64,000 nt of DNA from Hemerocallis citrina (lineage: Eukaryota > Streptophyta > Magnoliopsida > Asparagales > Asphodelaceae). The position numbers were made by a program, and so were the translations under genes. Positions 11,812 to 24,039 of this stretch are shown here, piece after piece. The DNA lies in contig CM030362.1 of NCBI GenBank assembly GCA_017893485.1, forward strand, positions 178,188,166 to 178,252,165, read 5' to 3'. Below the pieces are notes generated by a model that saw only the letters and a program-made list of their open reading frames with translations, was not told the DNA's origin and did not search any database. The first letter of the stretch is position 1. Every line of letters begins with the position of its first letter.

Positions 11812-12160
11812 CTATGAGCTTAATTTTATGGTAACAATTGCAAAAACTAGATCATCGAATTTGGCTCCGGTTACTTGTTTCACCACCTTGCCATCCTTGA
11901 TAATTTTGAAGGTTGGAACAAAATCCTAATCCCCAGCCTTTTTTGCCAGAGACTGCATTACAAAGAACAGAACCATTAGGTCGAGAGAACAATGACACGA
12001 GAAGTGATCAGAAACCAAAGGAGGTAGAGTGCTTCTGCAAACCTTGTTTTCTTCATTGCTGTCAAGCTTCATAAATACAACATCAAAGGTGTTTCTCTGA
12101 GAGTGCTTGGAATTTAGGGGCCATCACCTTGATCCAATCAGTAGCACAGAGTTAGTGAAG
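11812..12160 (-). pseudogene. TRXF: Thioredoxin f-type pseudogene (two-exon remnant)
   Basis: On the minus strand, the exon near 12160-12043 gives KVMAPKFQALSEK, then after a frameshift FDVVFMKLDSNEENK. A splice donor (AAG|GTTTGC) follows. The next exon starts at 11952 after TAATGCAG and reads SLAKKAGD, a TAG stop, then VPTFKIIKDGKVVKQVTG and AKFDDL. This is the C-terminal half of plastid thioredoxin f, whose family has VVPTFKILK and EVTGAK blocks. The WCGPC active site should lie just upstream of KVMAPKF, but only a garbled equivalent is visible there. The kept intron shows it came from genomic DNA duplication, not retroposition. A SINE lies immediately beyond its 5' side. Confidence 0.8.
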
Positions 12161-12178
12161 ATATTTTATGCGGAACTT

Positions 12179-12285
12179 TTACTATAATAATTATTGTTAT
12201 TTTAAGGTAAATACTACAAGCGTAGGGTAGCCTAGTCCCTTTACCCATTCCAAACCCAAACCATATGAGCTACATCCCGGTGGTC
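12179..12285 (-). mobile_element. Short SINE with 14-bp target-site duplication
   Basis: TTTATGCGGAACTT is repeated exactly at 12165-12178 and 12286-12299. The 107 bp between, read on the minus strand, begins GACCACCGGG, carries TAGCTCATATGGTTTGG (a good tRNA-type A box) and ends in a TA/A-rich tail. A long exact duplication, pol III box and A-rich 3' end are the marks of a SINE. No clear B box is seen, so it may be an internally shortened copy. Confidence 0.7.
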
Positions 12286-12299
12286 TTTATGCGGAACTT

Positions 12300-13600
12300 C
12301 AAAAAATCCATTATATATATGGTAAATTATTGGCAATTCTATTATTTATCATGCTATAATACTATTCTCCATATAACAATGAATATGGCTAATTGGCAAT
12401 TCTATTTTGTCAGCATCCGTATGCTATATCTATGCAGGAAGCTTGCTTCCATCGTGATATAGCTAGGCACGTAACAGATCATTAGAAACTTACGTTGAAT
12501 TACAAAATCTCCAAAACTCTAAAACAAAGTTTTCCAAAGAATAACCAACAAACAGATGCTAGTTACACATAGAAGAAGAGGGTCAGTAGTCAGTATGCAT
12601 GTTGACATCCTAGACATCAACGGCCAGCCTGGTTGGTTGTTTTTTTTCTTCCGAAGAGGAATAAACTTTCCAAAGAGCTAGTATCGAGTCAATACACGTA
12701 CGTGTAATTAGAATCCTGCAACGGATACGGTTGATTCAAACAAATGCAAAATAAGCACAAGTCTGCCATCAGTGGTGGGAGCTCAACTGAAATATATAAC
12801 CTTCACCTGGAACTACTTATATATCTAACTATAATCAAACTGTTGGGATTGGGGCGTCAACCAACGCCCGTTGTCGCAGCGGAACTAATAGAGCAATGAG
12901 AAAGTCGAAGTAGATGAGATGAATAAATTGAGCAAGCAAGTAGATCCACCAAACTAACACAAACACAACGATGGCTTATCCCAGTTAGATTTTGCTTAAT
13001 CCGGAGGAAAATATAGGGAGATCTGATATTCAACTAGAAGAGATTATAAGGAGTTATTGATTCACTCAATACAAGAAATTAAACTCACCCACCGAGAACT
13101 ATCTCTCTCGAGCCTCTCTTTGCAATGGAGAAAAGAATCTATGAAGTACTCTCTCTCATATTGGAGGAGTTTACAATATATATAGAAGAATAGAGAGAAA
13201 CCTAGGTCTAATCTTGATTCTCAGTCGTCCGATATAACCTAGAAAAGAAGTAACTGAATAAGAGCCACACGATCTAACTTGGAGTTGAAGATTGGGCTGA
13301 AACAACCTAACAAATCGAGTCCTAAAACGAACACAGCGCCTCGGTCGGTCGACCGTCCAACAAAACCGATCGACCGTACCACTCTCTAACAATCCCTATA
13401 TTACGAGCAGTCGGGGGTGCGGTCGACCGTAATAAAGGACAATCGACCGCAGCTAGATAAGGTTGTGATACTATCACAATTTTGCAAGTTAGGCTGTATT
13501 AAAAGTCACGAGGACATACAAACTTCCGTTAATCATCGTGACCAGCCACTTTAATGGATCGTGCCATTAACATTTGGTCTGTCATTTCCCCCTAGCTAGC
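12300..13600. other. Spacer with LTR-like segment (about 12841-13450) and GTCGAC pairs
   Basis: From 12841 the sequence starts TGTTGGGATTGGGG, has a GTCGCAGCGGAA block often met near plant LTR ends, and a minus-strand TATATATA-type box near 13175. I could not find a matching second terminus or target duplication. Two pairs of GTCGAC palindromes lie at 13348/13369 and 13422/13442. Outside this segment nothing is recognised. Confidence 0.35.
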
Positions 13601-13607
13601 TAGCAGG

Positions 13608-13631
13608 TTCTTCTTCTTCTTCTTCTTCTTC
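13608..13631. repeat. (TTC)n microsatellite
   Basis: Eight TTC units just upstream of Copia 1, following a CTAGCTAGCTAG run. Confidence 0.9.
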
Positions 13632-13892
13632 CCTGCAGCTGCCACTATTTCACTACAGGTGATCTAAGACTCCAGCATTGTCATTCTTTAATTTCTCTCT
13701 CTAGCAGGACGAAAGGTTTATGCCCAAAAATTATACCAAGCATGCGTGCGTGCGGACAGGGATTGAAATGAAACGTACAGTTGCAACTAATTTAGCTTAC
13801 TTGGGGGATCAAAATAAATGCAAGAGAGTCAGCGGCTTAAACAACATAGAGAATCAGGAATTTGCTCGTCATTTAATTGATAGGGTTGGTAC

Positions 13893-14879
13893 CGTTGGAA
13901 ATCGATTCCAACGTTTTCTACTCATCAAGATGTATAAAATGATGTACTCACATGTCCAAAACGGATTTTAAATAAATGAAATATTCGCCTCCGAAGTTAG
14001 CTTGTTAAAAATAAAAAATTTGACTTTTGCTTGATATGTGACATTGAAAGAGTCCAATATCGGAAAGGAGCAAAAAACAAATGCAGTTATAAGTTAAAAA
14101 CTGAGCGACAGGGTTGTGCCCTTAAGGGTAGGAATATTTTCTCCGGAGGGAGAACACACCAAACTTGGACGTCGGTGTGAAACATACGCGCCCCCCCGCT
14201 CGGCCTGACCCGGGCTCGGGCTGGGCTTGGGCTTAAAATAGTGAACTTATTTTTTGCAAAAATTCAATTCTGATTTGATACGGGCTGGATACGGACAGTT
14301 GCAACTGTCATGACAGTTTTGTCCGAACAGTTGCAACAACTGCCAAGGGCTTAGGGCTATAAATAGGACTTGATTCTGATCAAATCCGAGCCCCATTCAT
14401 ATCTTCCCTACCACCTTGTATCAGTATAGACATATCAAAAAATGTTGTCATATTCTTTCTCGACCGAGTCTCTATTATTCTAGTGTAAGTTAATGGAGAT
14501 CTGACTGTTGTATCTTGGGAGACGACTGCCGCATAACCTGTATACACTGTAGCAGTGGCAGAATTAAACGTCTTAAGGACATTGTTTCAACAAGCCTCAG
14601 TTTGTCTTTTTCTTCACCATATTCAAGGTCGGAATTGAAGATAACATATCTTTTTTTTGTGCTTTGTGTACAGTGATATACGCTGTTTGCGAAACAGTCC
14701 CTTTAATTCATGATTATCAAGGTTCGAATTGAAGATACAATATCTTCCGTTTGTTCTTTATTGATAGTGAATTATACTGTTTGCGTAACAGTATAATTAT
14801 TATTAAATTCGAGTAGGAATTTAATTCGTTGTTATTATTTTTTCATTAAAAATTAATTTTGTCTACTTAAGGTATAACA
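13893..14879 (+). repeat. Copia 1 5' LTR
   Basis: 987 bp ending GGTATAACA. A TATAAATA box at 14358-14365 marks the U3/R promoter. The upstream region has a GC-rich CGGGCTCGGGCTGGGC block in otherwise AT-rich DNA. No TGG-type primer-binding site follows directly. Confidence 0.9.
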
Positions 14880-14921
14880 ACTTATGACGTTTATGTTTTT
14901 ATTTCTTTTGTAGATAACAAT

Positions 14922-15830
14922 ATGACTACCAAAATAGAACTCCCGAAAATGGTTAATAGTATGCACAACAAGCACGGGAATTTCAAAGGGGCGAACTTCA
15001 AGACTTGGCAGTGCAAAATGCTCTTCTATCTCACAACTCTCGGGTTGGATAGGTTCCTCGAGGAGGAGGAACCAAAGCCCGCAGAGGGGTAGACTCTAGA
15101 AACTCACAAGGAGACGTTTGCAGCAGTGGATGCATGGAGGCATTCGGACTTTCTTTGCTGGAACTACATCCTTAACTGTTTGGATGAAGTTCTGTACAAG
15201 ATATACAGTCCACTCACTACTATAAAGACCTTGTGGACCGCTCTGGCCTACAAATACAAGACTGAGAATGCCAGTTTGAAGAAATTTATCGTGGATAAAT
15301 TTATGGACTACAAAATGGTGGACTCTAAGTCTGTCACTATTCAGATGCAGGAGCTTCAGATCCTTATTCATGAGATTGAAGCCGAAGATAATAAGGTTGG
15401 CGAATCCTTTATAGTGGAAGCAATCGTTGGAAAGTTACCAACATCTTGGAAAGACTTCAGGTAATACCTCAAGCACAAAAAGAAGGAAATATCCTTGGAA
15501 GATCTTGTTGTTAGGTTGAAGATTGAAGCAGACAACCGAGGAACAATCAAGTTCAAAAGCGAGGAGGCTAAAGTACATGTTGTGGAAAGCTCCAACAAGC
15601 GGAAGGGCAACTCCAACAATAACAAGAAGAATTCCAAGAAGAGGAAAGCTTCAGATCAAGGATCCAGAGACAAGAAGTCCAACAAGAAGTTCAATGAAAA
15701 TTGTTGGATTTATGGGAAGCCTGGTCACTCTGTCAGAGACTACCGTTTCAAGAAAATTGGCGGCACTTCAGAAGCAAATGTCACTGAGAACATCACTTCA
15801 AGCATCGATGAGCTAAATTTGTCTACTATT
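14922..15830 (+). pseudogene. Copia 1 gag, broken by stops
   Basis: The reading starts MTTKIELPKMVNSM and runs through a UBN2-type gag with [13 protein letters not shown] and LPTSWKDF blocks. In-frame stops are at 15090 (TAG) and 15462 (TAA, in DFR*YLKHK, where a Gln codon is expected). The CCHC zinc knuckle reads CWIYGKPGHSVRDY, with two of three cysteines changed to Tyr. Gag normally forms the virus-like particle, so particle formation is lost. Confidence 0.85.
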
Positions 15831-15839
15831 GTTTCTGAA

Positions 15840-18800
15840 TGTAATCTAGTCCAACACCCCGGACAATGGTGGGTAGACACAGGTGCTACTCGGCACATAT
15901 GTTTCGATAAGTCACTGTTCTCATCTTATCAGAAACTAGATCACGAAGAAAAACTTTATATAGGCAATTCTGCTGTGTCGATGGTCGAAGGCTGATAGGT
16001 CATCCTGAAGTTCACGTCGGGTAAGAACGTCACGCTGAACGATGTGCTTCACGTGCCAGACATCCGCAAGAACTTTATTTCTGGATCTGTGCTCTCCAAG
16101 AAAGGCTTTCAGATTGTGATTGAGTCAGACAAGTTGGTGCTAACCAAGACTGGGGTTTATGTTGGGAGGGAATATCTGTGTGATGGATTATTCAAAGCTA
16201 ATGTAACCGTAATTGGCAAAAACCCAATGTACTCTAATTCTATGATTAATAAAAATTCAGTTTCTTATTTGCTTGAGTCTGAAATAATTTTATGGCATGA
16301 TAGATTAGGGCACATAAATTTTCGAAAGATGAAAAAACTTACAAATTTATGTTTGATTCCAAACTTTAAATTTGATAAAAATTACAAGTGTGAGACTTGT
16401 GTAGAAGGAAAAATGGTCAAGAAACCATTCAACACAGTGGACAGGAGTACTGAGCCGTTATGCATAATTCATATTGATTTATGTGATTTCAAATTCTTAC
16501 ACACGAGAGGTGGAAAAAAGTATTTTATCACATTTATCGATGACTGCACTTGATATTGCTATGTCTATTTACTAAATAGTAAAGACGAAGCAATTGCAAC
16601 ATTCACAAAATACAAGGCTGAAGTAGAAAATCAGCTTAACAAAAAGATCAAGATACTGAGGTCTGATCGAGGTAGAGAATATGAGTCTCCATTTGCACAA
16701 TTGTGTGAAGAGTATGGAATTATCCACCAAACAACTGCCCCATACCCACCTCAACAAAATGGAATTGCAGAAAGAAAGAAAAGAACGTTAAAGATATGAT
16801 TAATGTCTTGCTTATAACTTCTGGACTACCTACAAACTTGTGGAGGGAAGCCTTATATATGTCGAATCACATATTAAATAGAGTCCCACACAAGCAAACT
16901 GATTCCATTCCATATGAGTTATGGAAATGACATATGCCTAATTACAAATATCTCAAAGTGTGGGGATGTTTGGCTAAGGTCTCGGTTCCTCTTCCTAAGA
17001 GAACCAAACTTGGACCAAAAACTGTAGATTGCTATTTTCTAGGCCATGCCAAAAATAGTAGTGCATACAGTTTCCTAGCATTCAAGTCTGAAGTACGTGG
17101 CATCTGTGTAAACACAATCATTGAGTCAAGAGATGCCATATTCTTTGAAGATGTGTTTTCAAACAAAAGAAATAATGGAAACCCTGACCTCAAAAGAACA
17201 AGAGAAGTGTCAACTGAGAAACAGGATGAAACTCATCATGAAAATAGTGAATCCAAACCAAGAAGTGTAAGACCTAAAACCTCTAAGTCTTTCGGTCCAG
17301 ATTTTCTAACATACATGCTGGAGGCTAAACCTCAGACTTACAAAGAGGCAGAATCATCCTCGGAGTCTCCCTATTAGAAAGAAGCTATCAATAGTGAGAT
17401 TGAATCGATTCTAAGCAATCACACCTGGAAGTTGGTGGACCTTCCACCAGATCATAAACCAATTGTATGTAAATGGATCTTCAAACGGAAGATGAAACCA
17501 GATGATTCTATTGACAAATACAAGGCTAGATTAGTAGCTAAAGGGTATCGCCAGAAGGAGGGCTTAGATTTCTTTGATACCTATTCACTGGTTATGCGGA
17601 TAACCTCTATAAGAATGCTGATAGCAATATCATCTATCTATAATCTTGAAATTCATCAAATGGATGTCAAGACATCATTTTTAAATGGGGATCTCGAAGA
17701 AGAGATCTACATGGAGCAACCGGAAGGGTTTGTTTCAAAGGGAGCTGAAAATAAAGTATGCAGACTTGTTAAATCCCTATATGGACTTAAACAAGCTCCG
17801 AAACAATGTCATGAAAAATTTGACAATGTCATGATGAAAAATAGTTTTCGAATTAATGAATGTGATAAAAGTGTTTATTACAAACAAATGAGACAGTCAT
17901 GCGTGATCATTTGCCTGTATGTGGATTATATGCTTATCTTTGGTCATAACCTGGAAGTCATCAAGACTATAAAGAAAATGCTAATCAACCACTTTGACAT
18001 GAACGACTTAGGTGTGAAAGATGTTATTTTGGGAATCAAAATAATAAGAACATCTAGTGATATTGAATTATCTCAATCACATTATGTGAAAAAACTGCTT
18101 GAAAGATTCAAGGGACAGGGAATTAAAGGAGTATCAAACCCTTTTTTACCATTTATAGTTTTGCACCAAAAAATTGGTGAAAGTATAATGCAACTGGAGT
18201 ATTCTCGTGTGATAGACAGTTTAATGTACCTTATGAACTGTACGAGACCAGACATTACTTACGTAGTGAGCAAACTAAGCAGATACACAAGTAACCCAGG
18301 AAAAAGGTCACTGGACGTCACTACTAAGAGTACTTGGGTATTTAAAGAATACCACAAACTTTTCACTGCATTATGGTAGATACCCTGCCGTTCTTGAAGG
18401 ATACAGTGATGCAAATTGGATATCGGATTCAGAAGAATCAAAATCCACAAGTGGTTATGTCGTTACCCTAGCAGGAGCTGTTGTATCATGGAAATCTTCT
18501 AAACAAACGTGTATTGCCCGATCCACAATGGAATCCGAGTTCATTGCTTTAGATAAAGCAGGTGAAGAAGCTGAATGGCTTCGCCACTTTTTAGAAGATA
18601 TTCTATTTTGGCCTAAACCAATTACGGCCATTTATACCCATTGCGATAATCAAGCAGCGCTAAGTAGAGCGCACAATTCTTTATATAATGGCAAATTACG
18701 ACATATTCGTAGACGACATGATACTGTTCGATACTTACTCTCCAATGGAATTATTTCCATTAACTTTGTGAGGTCACGGGATAACTTAGCGGATCCATTT

Positions 18801-18863
18801 ACTAAGAAATTATCCAGAGAGAAAATTAACTGTGCATCTAGGGGAATGAAGTTAAAATCCTAA
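15840..18863 (+). pseudogene. Copia 1 pol (protease, integrase, RT, RNase H), broken
   Basis: The protease motif WWVDTGATRHIC lies near 15865. Tandem TGA-TAG stops follow at 15993-15998. The integrase has the HHCC zinc region (LWHDRLGH, then CETC) and the DDE set: HIDLCDF, LRSDRGREY, NGIAERKKRTL. It is cut by TGA at 16551, a frameshift near 16793 and TGA at 16928. After TAG at 17375 comes RT: KWIFKRKMKPDDS, HQMDVKTSFLNGDLEEE. The catalytic YVDD box reads YVDYML, so the second Asp is Tyr. RNase H ([31 protein letters not shown]) ends at 18863. Several stops fit C-to-T decay of methylated cytosines. Confidence 0.9.
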
Positions 18864-19461
18864 AACAATACAAGTTACCTTAGACGGAAACCTAACCTTG
18901 CGACTGGAGATCCCATGGACCAGGTTCAATTGGACAACTAGTTATGAGTAACTCAAACAGAATTGCATTTGCACTCAGGTTCATCTCATTCCTATGGTGC
19001 AAAATAAATGAATGCCTACAAAAATATTAAAAGGTTAAGCTATGTTTTTAATGACGTCCATATCTTGAAAATCACAAGTGGAGTATTGTAGAGTAACTTT
19101 TTATGGATGCAGTCACCTATATAATTGTGAGCTGGGTGGGTCGGCTATATGAGAAAAGGCTGGAGTTCTCTAAAAACATTCGCAAAACTGAGATTTGTTC
19201 AGGACCAAAATGAACACAACCGAGAGATTGGATGTGAAGAACACAATGTTGTGTAGAGTTTATTGTTTGGGCATACACTAACGGATGACAGTTCAAGATG
19301 AAATATTTCACTGATTAGCCAAGTATGTCCGATAAACTATAACTAGGGAAGGTTCAAAGTGAAATATCTACCTATCCATGATGCAACATTGTTTCAATTG
19401 CACTTTGTGATATGTACCTGTTGTAAGGTGGGAGACGAAAATTATCATTCATGTAGGGGAT

Positions 19462-20445
19462 TGTTGGAAATCGGTTCCATTGTATTCTACTCATCAAGAC
19501 GTATAAAATAATGTACTCACATGTCCAAAATGGATTTCAAATGAATGAAATATTCGCCTCCGAAGTTAGCTTGTTAAAATGAAAAATTGAACTTTTTCTT
19601 GATATGTGACATTGGAAGTTAGTCCCATATCGGAAAGGAGCAAAAAGCAAATGAAGTTATAAGTTAAAAACTGAGCCAAAGGGTTGTGCCCTTAGGGGTA
19701 TGAATATTTTCTCCGGAGGGAGAACACACCTAACTTGGGAGTCGGTGTGAAACACATGCGCCCGCCCGGCCCGGCCGGGCCTGACCGGATCGGGGCTCGG
19801 GCTTGGACTTGGGCTTGGTAAACTTATTTTTTGCAAAAATTCAATTCTGATTTGATACGGGTAGTTGCAACTGTCATGAAAGTTTTGTCCGAACAGTTGC
19901 AACAACTACCAAGGGTATAGGGCTATAAATAGGACTGGATTCTGATCAAATCCGAGGTCCATTCATATCTTCCCTACCACCCTGTATCAGTATATGCATA
20001 TCACAAAACGCTGTCATATCTTTTTTCGACCGAGTCTCTATTATTCTAGTGTAAGTTAATGGAGTTCTGACTGTTGTATCTCGAGAGACGACTGCCACAT
20101 AACCTGTATACACCGTAGCAGTGGCAGAATTAAACGTCTTAAGGACATTGTTTCAGCAAGCTTCAGTCTGTCTTTTTCTTCACCATATTCAAGGTCGGAA
20201 TTGAAGATAACATATCTTCATTTTGTGCTTTGTGTACAGTGATATACGCTGTTTGTGAAACTGTCCCTTTAATTCACGATTATCAAGGTTCGAATTGAAG
20301 ATACAATATCTTCCTTTTATTCTTTGTTGATAGTGATTTATACTGCTTGCGTAACAGTATAATTATTATTAAATTCAATTAGGGATTTATTTTATTGTTA
20401 TTATTTTTTTATTAAAAATTAATTTTGTCTGTTTAAGGTATAACA
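19462..20445 (+). repeat. Copia 1 3' LTR
   Basis: 984 bp, TGTTGG...ATAACA. It is preceded by a polypurine tract ATGTAGGGGAT, and 18864-19461 between RNase H and LTR is noncoding. TATAAATA is at 19925-19932. Confidence 0.9.
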
Positions 20446-20450
20446 GGTAG

Positions 20451-20799
20451 GTATCTAATGTGATAGATTGCAAACTGCAAAATGGATGCCGTAGTCCACC
20501 TTAATTTCTCAAAATGAACAATTGAGGGAATTAATTCAATTAGGCTTTTAGACCAGCGCGAAGATCCACTGGAATAAGTACAATTGTTTTTGATGAATCG
20601 GAATAAGTACAATTGTTAACAGAGTGAATTTATCCAACTACGATGGGCAAATGTCAAAGCTTGCACATTGTTCAAATGATTAATTGTAGAAATATTACAA
20701 ACATCAAATAAGGTTTCCATGGAAGTTGGCATCACTAAGAGAGAATAGAGGTTTTTTTGTGATGTGGTTGCCCATACAACCGAAAGCGAAAATATTGAG
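20451..20799. other. Spacer between Copia 1 and a MITE, nothing recognised
   Basis: Ordinary AT-rich sequence with no gene, repeat or RNA that I can support. Confidence 0.4.
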
Positions 20800-20809
20800 T
20801 CAAGTCTCA

Positions 20810-21706
20810 GAGCATCCACGGCCGTTTTCTTATTTGCCATTTTTCCCACTTTTTTTTACTGTAGCTCACATAGTCGTGAGCTATTTTGTCATTTTTTGAC
20901 AAATTAGCTACAGTAGAAAGAGAAAAGTAGAATTCCATATAGCAAAATGCATATTATAGCAGACGAAACATCATATTTAATTATTATTTTAATTGATCGG
21001 ACGAAATATCATATGTTTCATCCGAAGTAAAAAAAAAAACCAAATAAAATAACCGTTAAATGAATTTAAGCGTGGGAATGAACATGATGTTTCGCCCCAA
21101 TGTGAGACGAAACATCATGCTTCGTCCCAATCCAATTTAAAAAAAAAAATTAATTTTAAAAATTAATTTTGTAAATTTTAAATTTTTTTTGCAATTATCT
21201 AAATTGATTTTGCAAATTTTTAAATTGTTTTTGCAAAAAAAATTTACAATTTATTTTAAATTTTGTTTTTGCAATTTTTTTTGCAAAAAAAACTTCCGTC
21301 AAATCCGGACGAATCACCATGTTTCGTCCGGCTACAGTGATTTTTTGGAACATTTTGTAAAATTTTAAATTGTTTTTGCAAATTTTAAAATTTATTTTGC
21401 AAATGTTTAAATTGTTATTGCAAATATTATTTACAAACTATTTTTAAAATTTGTTTTTGCAAAAAAAACTTCTTGTTTTTTTCCCTTTTGCAAAAAAAAA
21501 CTTCATGTTTCGTTCCGTATTTTTTTATTAATATTTTCTCGGTCTAAATTATTTTTTTAATTACAGACGAAACATCATGTTTCGTCTGTTTCTTTTTTAA
21601 AGAACTTATGCATTTTTTTGTCATTCAACGACTGCAGCGTTTCGTCGAATTGGATGGACAAAATATGTATTTTGCCATTTTTTACATTAAACGACTGTGG
21701 ATGCTC
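20810..21706. mobile_element. Palindrome-rich MITE, copy A
   Basis: Ends GAGCATCCACGGCCGTT and the inverted AACGACTGTGGATGCTC form about 17-bp terminal inverted repeats. TCAAGT follows or precedes both ends (20800 and 21707), giving either a 3-bp TCA or a 9-10-bp degenerate duplication, so the superfamily (PIF/Harbinger-like or MULE-like) stays open. The 897-bp interior is very AT-rich, noncoding, and repeats GACGAAACAT/ATGTTTCGTC palindromes at 20999-21023, 21106-21126, 21305-21331 and 21564-21588. Confidence 0.75.
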
Positions 21707-22036
21707 TCAAGTGTACCACTTTTGTGCCACCTACATGGATACACTAATGTATGTTAAGTAGACAAGTACATTGTGTTAGTGTACTACACGAAGACACTTA
21801 TTAATTACAATTTTTTTTTTAATGTAAAAATTTCCAACCTATGTTGCATTTCCATTATGTAACACTAGGATAAAACACTAACGTAATTAATTTGATACAT
21901 ATTCCTTAAACTAATGCAAAACATAACTAAAACATTAAGGATAAACCTATTCCACTACTCATCTCTACTCTCTCTGCTATCAATAAATAGAGTAATGATC
22001 ATACCCATCCATTTGAATTTCCCATCTTATTTTAGC

Positions 22037-22210
22037 AAGAGTAATGCTACATCCACTACCAATTTTACTACATTTTTTTTCATTATCTTAGGTGACACAC
22101 TCTAATAGGTGGGAAAAAAGAGTAGGTGGGAGAACTCTCCAATAGGAGTTTGCCACCTAAGGTAATGAAGAGAATGGTAGTGAAATTGGTAGTGGATGAA
22201 GCATTACTTT
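22037..22210. mobile_element. Foldback MITE (about 174 bp)
   Basis: The left arm GTAATGCTACATCCACTACC and the right arm read as near-complementary over more than 60 bp, including TCTTAGGTG/CACCTAAGG. The element is almost entirely a long hairpin, typical of a small MITE. The target duplication could not be fixed. Confidence 0.75.
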
Positions 22211-22663
22211 TTTAACAATCATTAATTGATCAATTTTCATCTTTAAAAAATCCTCATTAATGGGTCTATCTCTCTAAACTCTAAAGGGTTATCATTTGTA
22301 ATGCTATTTTAGGAGAGCTAACTCCCTAGAATGATCAAGTTTCTCAAAATGATTGAGACAAGGTCGCAATTTTCATTAGCGACTTCATTTCATATATAGG
22401 GTAGCTGCTGATGAGAATAGCGGCGGGCAACCAAAAAATTTTCAATTTTTATATAGAAGTGGACGTTATTCTCATTAGCAACCTTAGAAAGGCAGAGGCC
22501 GCTACTGACGTGGCAACAACTAACTCACTAATGAAAATAGTTTGGGAAATATCATAGTTTTGCAAATAGTTTCAAAAGGTGGCTTAGCATGGTGAAAAAT
22601 TCCAAAATCTGCTAATCGTCTCGCCATGCACGTGACCGGCACTTGAGAAGAAGATAAGGTAGC

Positions 22664-22705
<42 letters not shown>

Positions 22706-22920
22706 TGCAACGCCGACCCAAATTTTTGGAGAGAGTACTGAAAGAAATGAGAGTTGTGAGATTGTTTGTTTTATGATCGAAATAGAATATGAAACAAATA
22801 TATATCTAGTTCTTACTTACATTATTAACGCACGTGCATGGGAGGTGCTTGAGAAAGCAATGATAGCATCGGGGTTGGATTTCTTTTTCAGAAAATTTGG
22901 TGAATGTACGCATATATGTG
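22211..22920. other. Spacer with (AG)n microsatellite at 22667-22702
   Basis: Eighteen AG units at 22667-22702. No gene seen; the last five bases (ATGTG) are the left target duplication of Gypsy 1. Confidence 0.8.
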
Positions 22921-23456
22921 TGATATGGGTCAGATGACGTGGCCCTTCCGGGGCCACAGGATCCCCTCAAAAGCCGTTCACCCTCAATCATCATGTCTGC
23001 CAGGCCAACCCTAAACCTCCTGGGCTTCCGTCACGTCAGGCCCACGGGCAACCGGGTCCAGATCCGATACCAAATGGGTCCAGACCTGGTTGGAACTGCC
23101 TATAAATACCAGGCCCTCTACCTCTTCAAAAGGTAATCAATATCTCCCCTCTAAAAACCCTAGTTACTGTTACTCTTCAGTGACTGACTATATCGTCGGA
23201 GGGCCTACCACCGGGATCAACCCCGGTGTTCCTAGGCCGAGTGCAGGTACACGAGACTTCCGGATCCGAGCTTCCAGATCCGAGCTGAGCCTCCCGATCC
23301 GAGCCGAGCATCCGACCTCCCCCTCACTCCCGCCTACTCCCGAGCCGTTCCCTCAACTGAGGGTCGGGCGTACCGTCAGTACCGAAGCTTCCGCAAAATT
23401 AAAAATTGAGAGAACTCACACCTAGTGCAGCCACCCTCCAAAAACAAACCGCATCA
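22921..23456 (+). repeat. Gypsy 1 5' LTR
   Basis: 536 bp, TGATATGGG...CGCATCA. TATAAATA is at 23101-23108. It carries two tandem CCGAGCTTCCGGATCCGAGC-type units at about 23265-23310; the 3' LTR has fewer, which explains part of the length difference. Confidence 0.9.
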
Positions 23457-23539
23457 GGTTGGCGCCGTCTGTGGAAACCCTCGGTACGGACACTAGTCCG
23501 AACCCAGCCATTTACGGCATCCCATCAATCCGAGCTTAC

Positions 23540-23905
23540 ATGGAACCCAAGCCCAGGAGAGCTATCACCTCTACACATCGACAAGACGCTCCTCCTCAGG
23601 ATATCCCCACCGACACTCATGGATCTAACAATCTGAGGGTCAGCCTCGGACCCGAGTCGGGCGCCTCTCGCTCGGTCATACTCGACCTGCGTCGAGTCAT
23701 CCAGAACCGACAGGCCAGTCGAACTAGGGGAGGGGCTGCTTCTAACTCGGTCCCGAACCTTCCCAGGCCTCCGCCCCGAGAGTGGGAGCCGGCACTCAGC
23801 GGCATCGACCGGAGGCCGCCACCCCAACGCGACCTGACCGAACAGGCTCCAGTCACCCACCGTGAGTTCCAAGACTTTCGGAACGAGATCTGGAGGCTAT
23901 CCTAG
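23540..23905 (+). pseudogene. Gypsy 1 gag, N-terminal fragment
   Basis: MEPKPRRAITSTHRQ starts the frame, which continues through a basic, proline-rich region to HREFQDFRNEIWRLS and a TAG stop at 23903. The capsid core that should follow (as in Gypsy 2) is absent; about 130 bp later the sequence is already in the protease, so a large deletion removed it. Confidence 0.75.
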
Positions 23906-24039
23906 GGACCCCTGTCAACGAGACACTCCACCGCTCTCACTCGCGGTCAGATGTCGGAGCCAGCGCGTCTCACGGCCTGACGGTCCCGTTAGAGTATGAC
24001 GAGGACGTCCTAAGATGCCTCCAGGAAATGGAGAACCGC

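Larger units (their letters stand above)
13893..20445 (+). mobile_element. Copia 1: complete, inactive Ty1/Copia retrotransposon
   Basis: Two LTRs (13893-14879 and 19462-20445) bracket gag, protease, integrase, reverse transcriptase and RNase H in Ty1/Copia order. Flanking 5-bp repeats are GGTAC and GGTAG. The ends are TG(CG on the left copy)...CA, with the terminal T of the 5' LTR mutated to C. Nonsense codons, a frameshift and a lost RT aspartate show it cannot move on its own. The gag and the Asn-Gly-Ile-Ala-Glu integrase block resemble TNT1-94-type elements. The LTRs differ from each other at many sites, so the insertion is old. Confidence 0.93.

Noticed and set aside
12841..13500. Complete solo LTR starting TGTTGGGATT
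   Set aside because: No matching CA end with a target duplication could be found, so it is listed only as LTR-like spacer.
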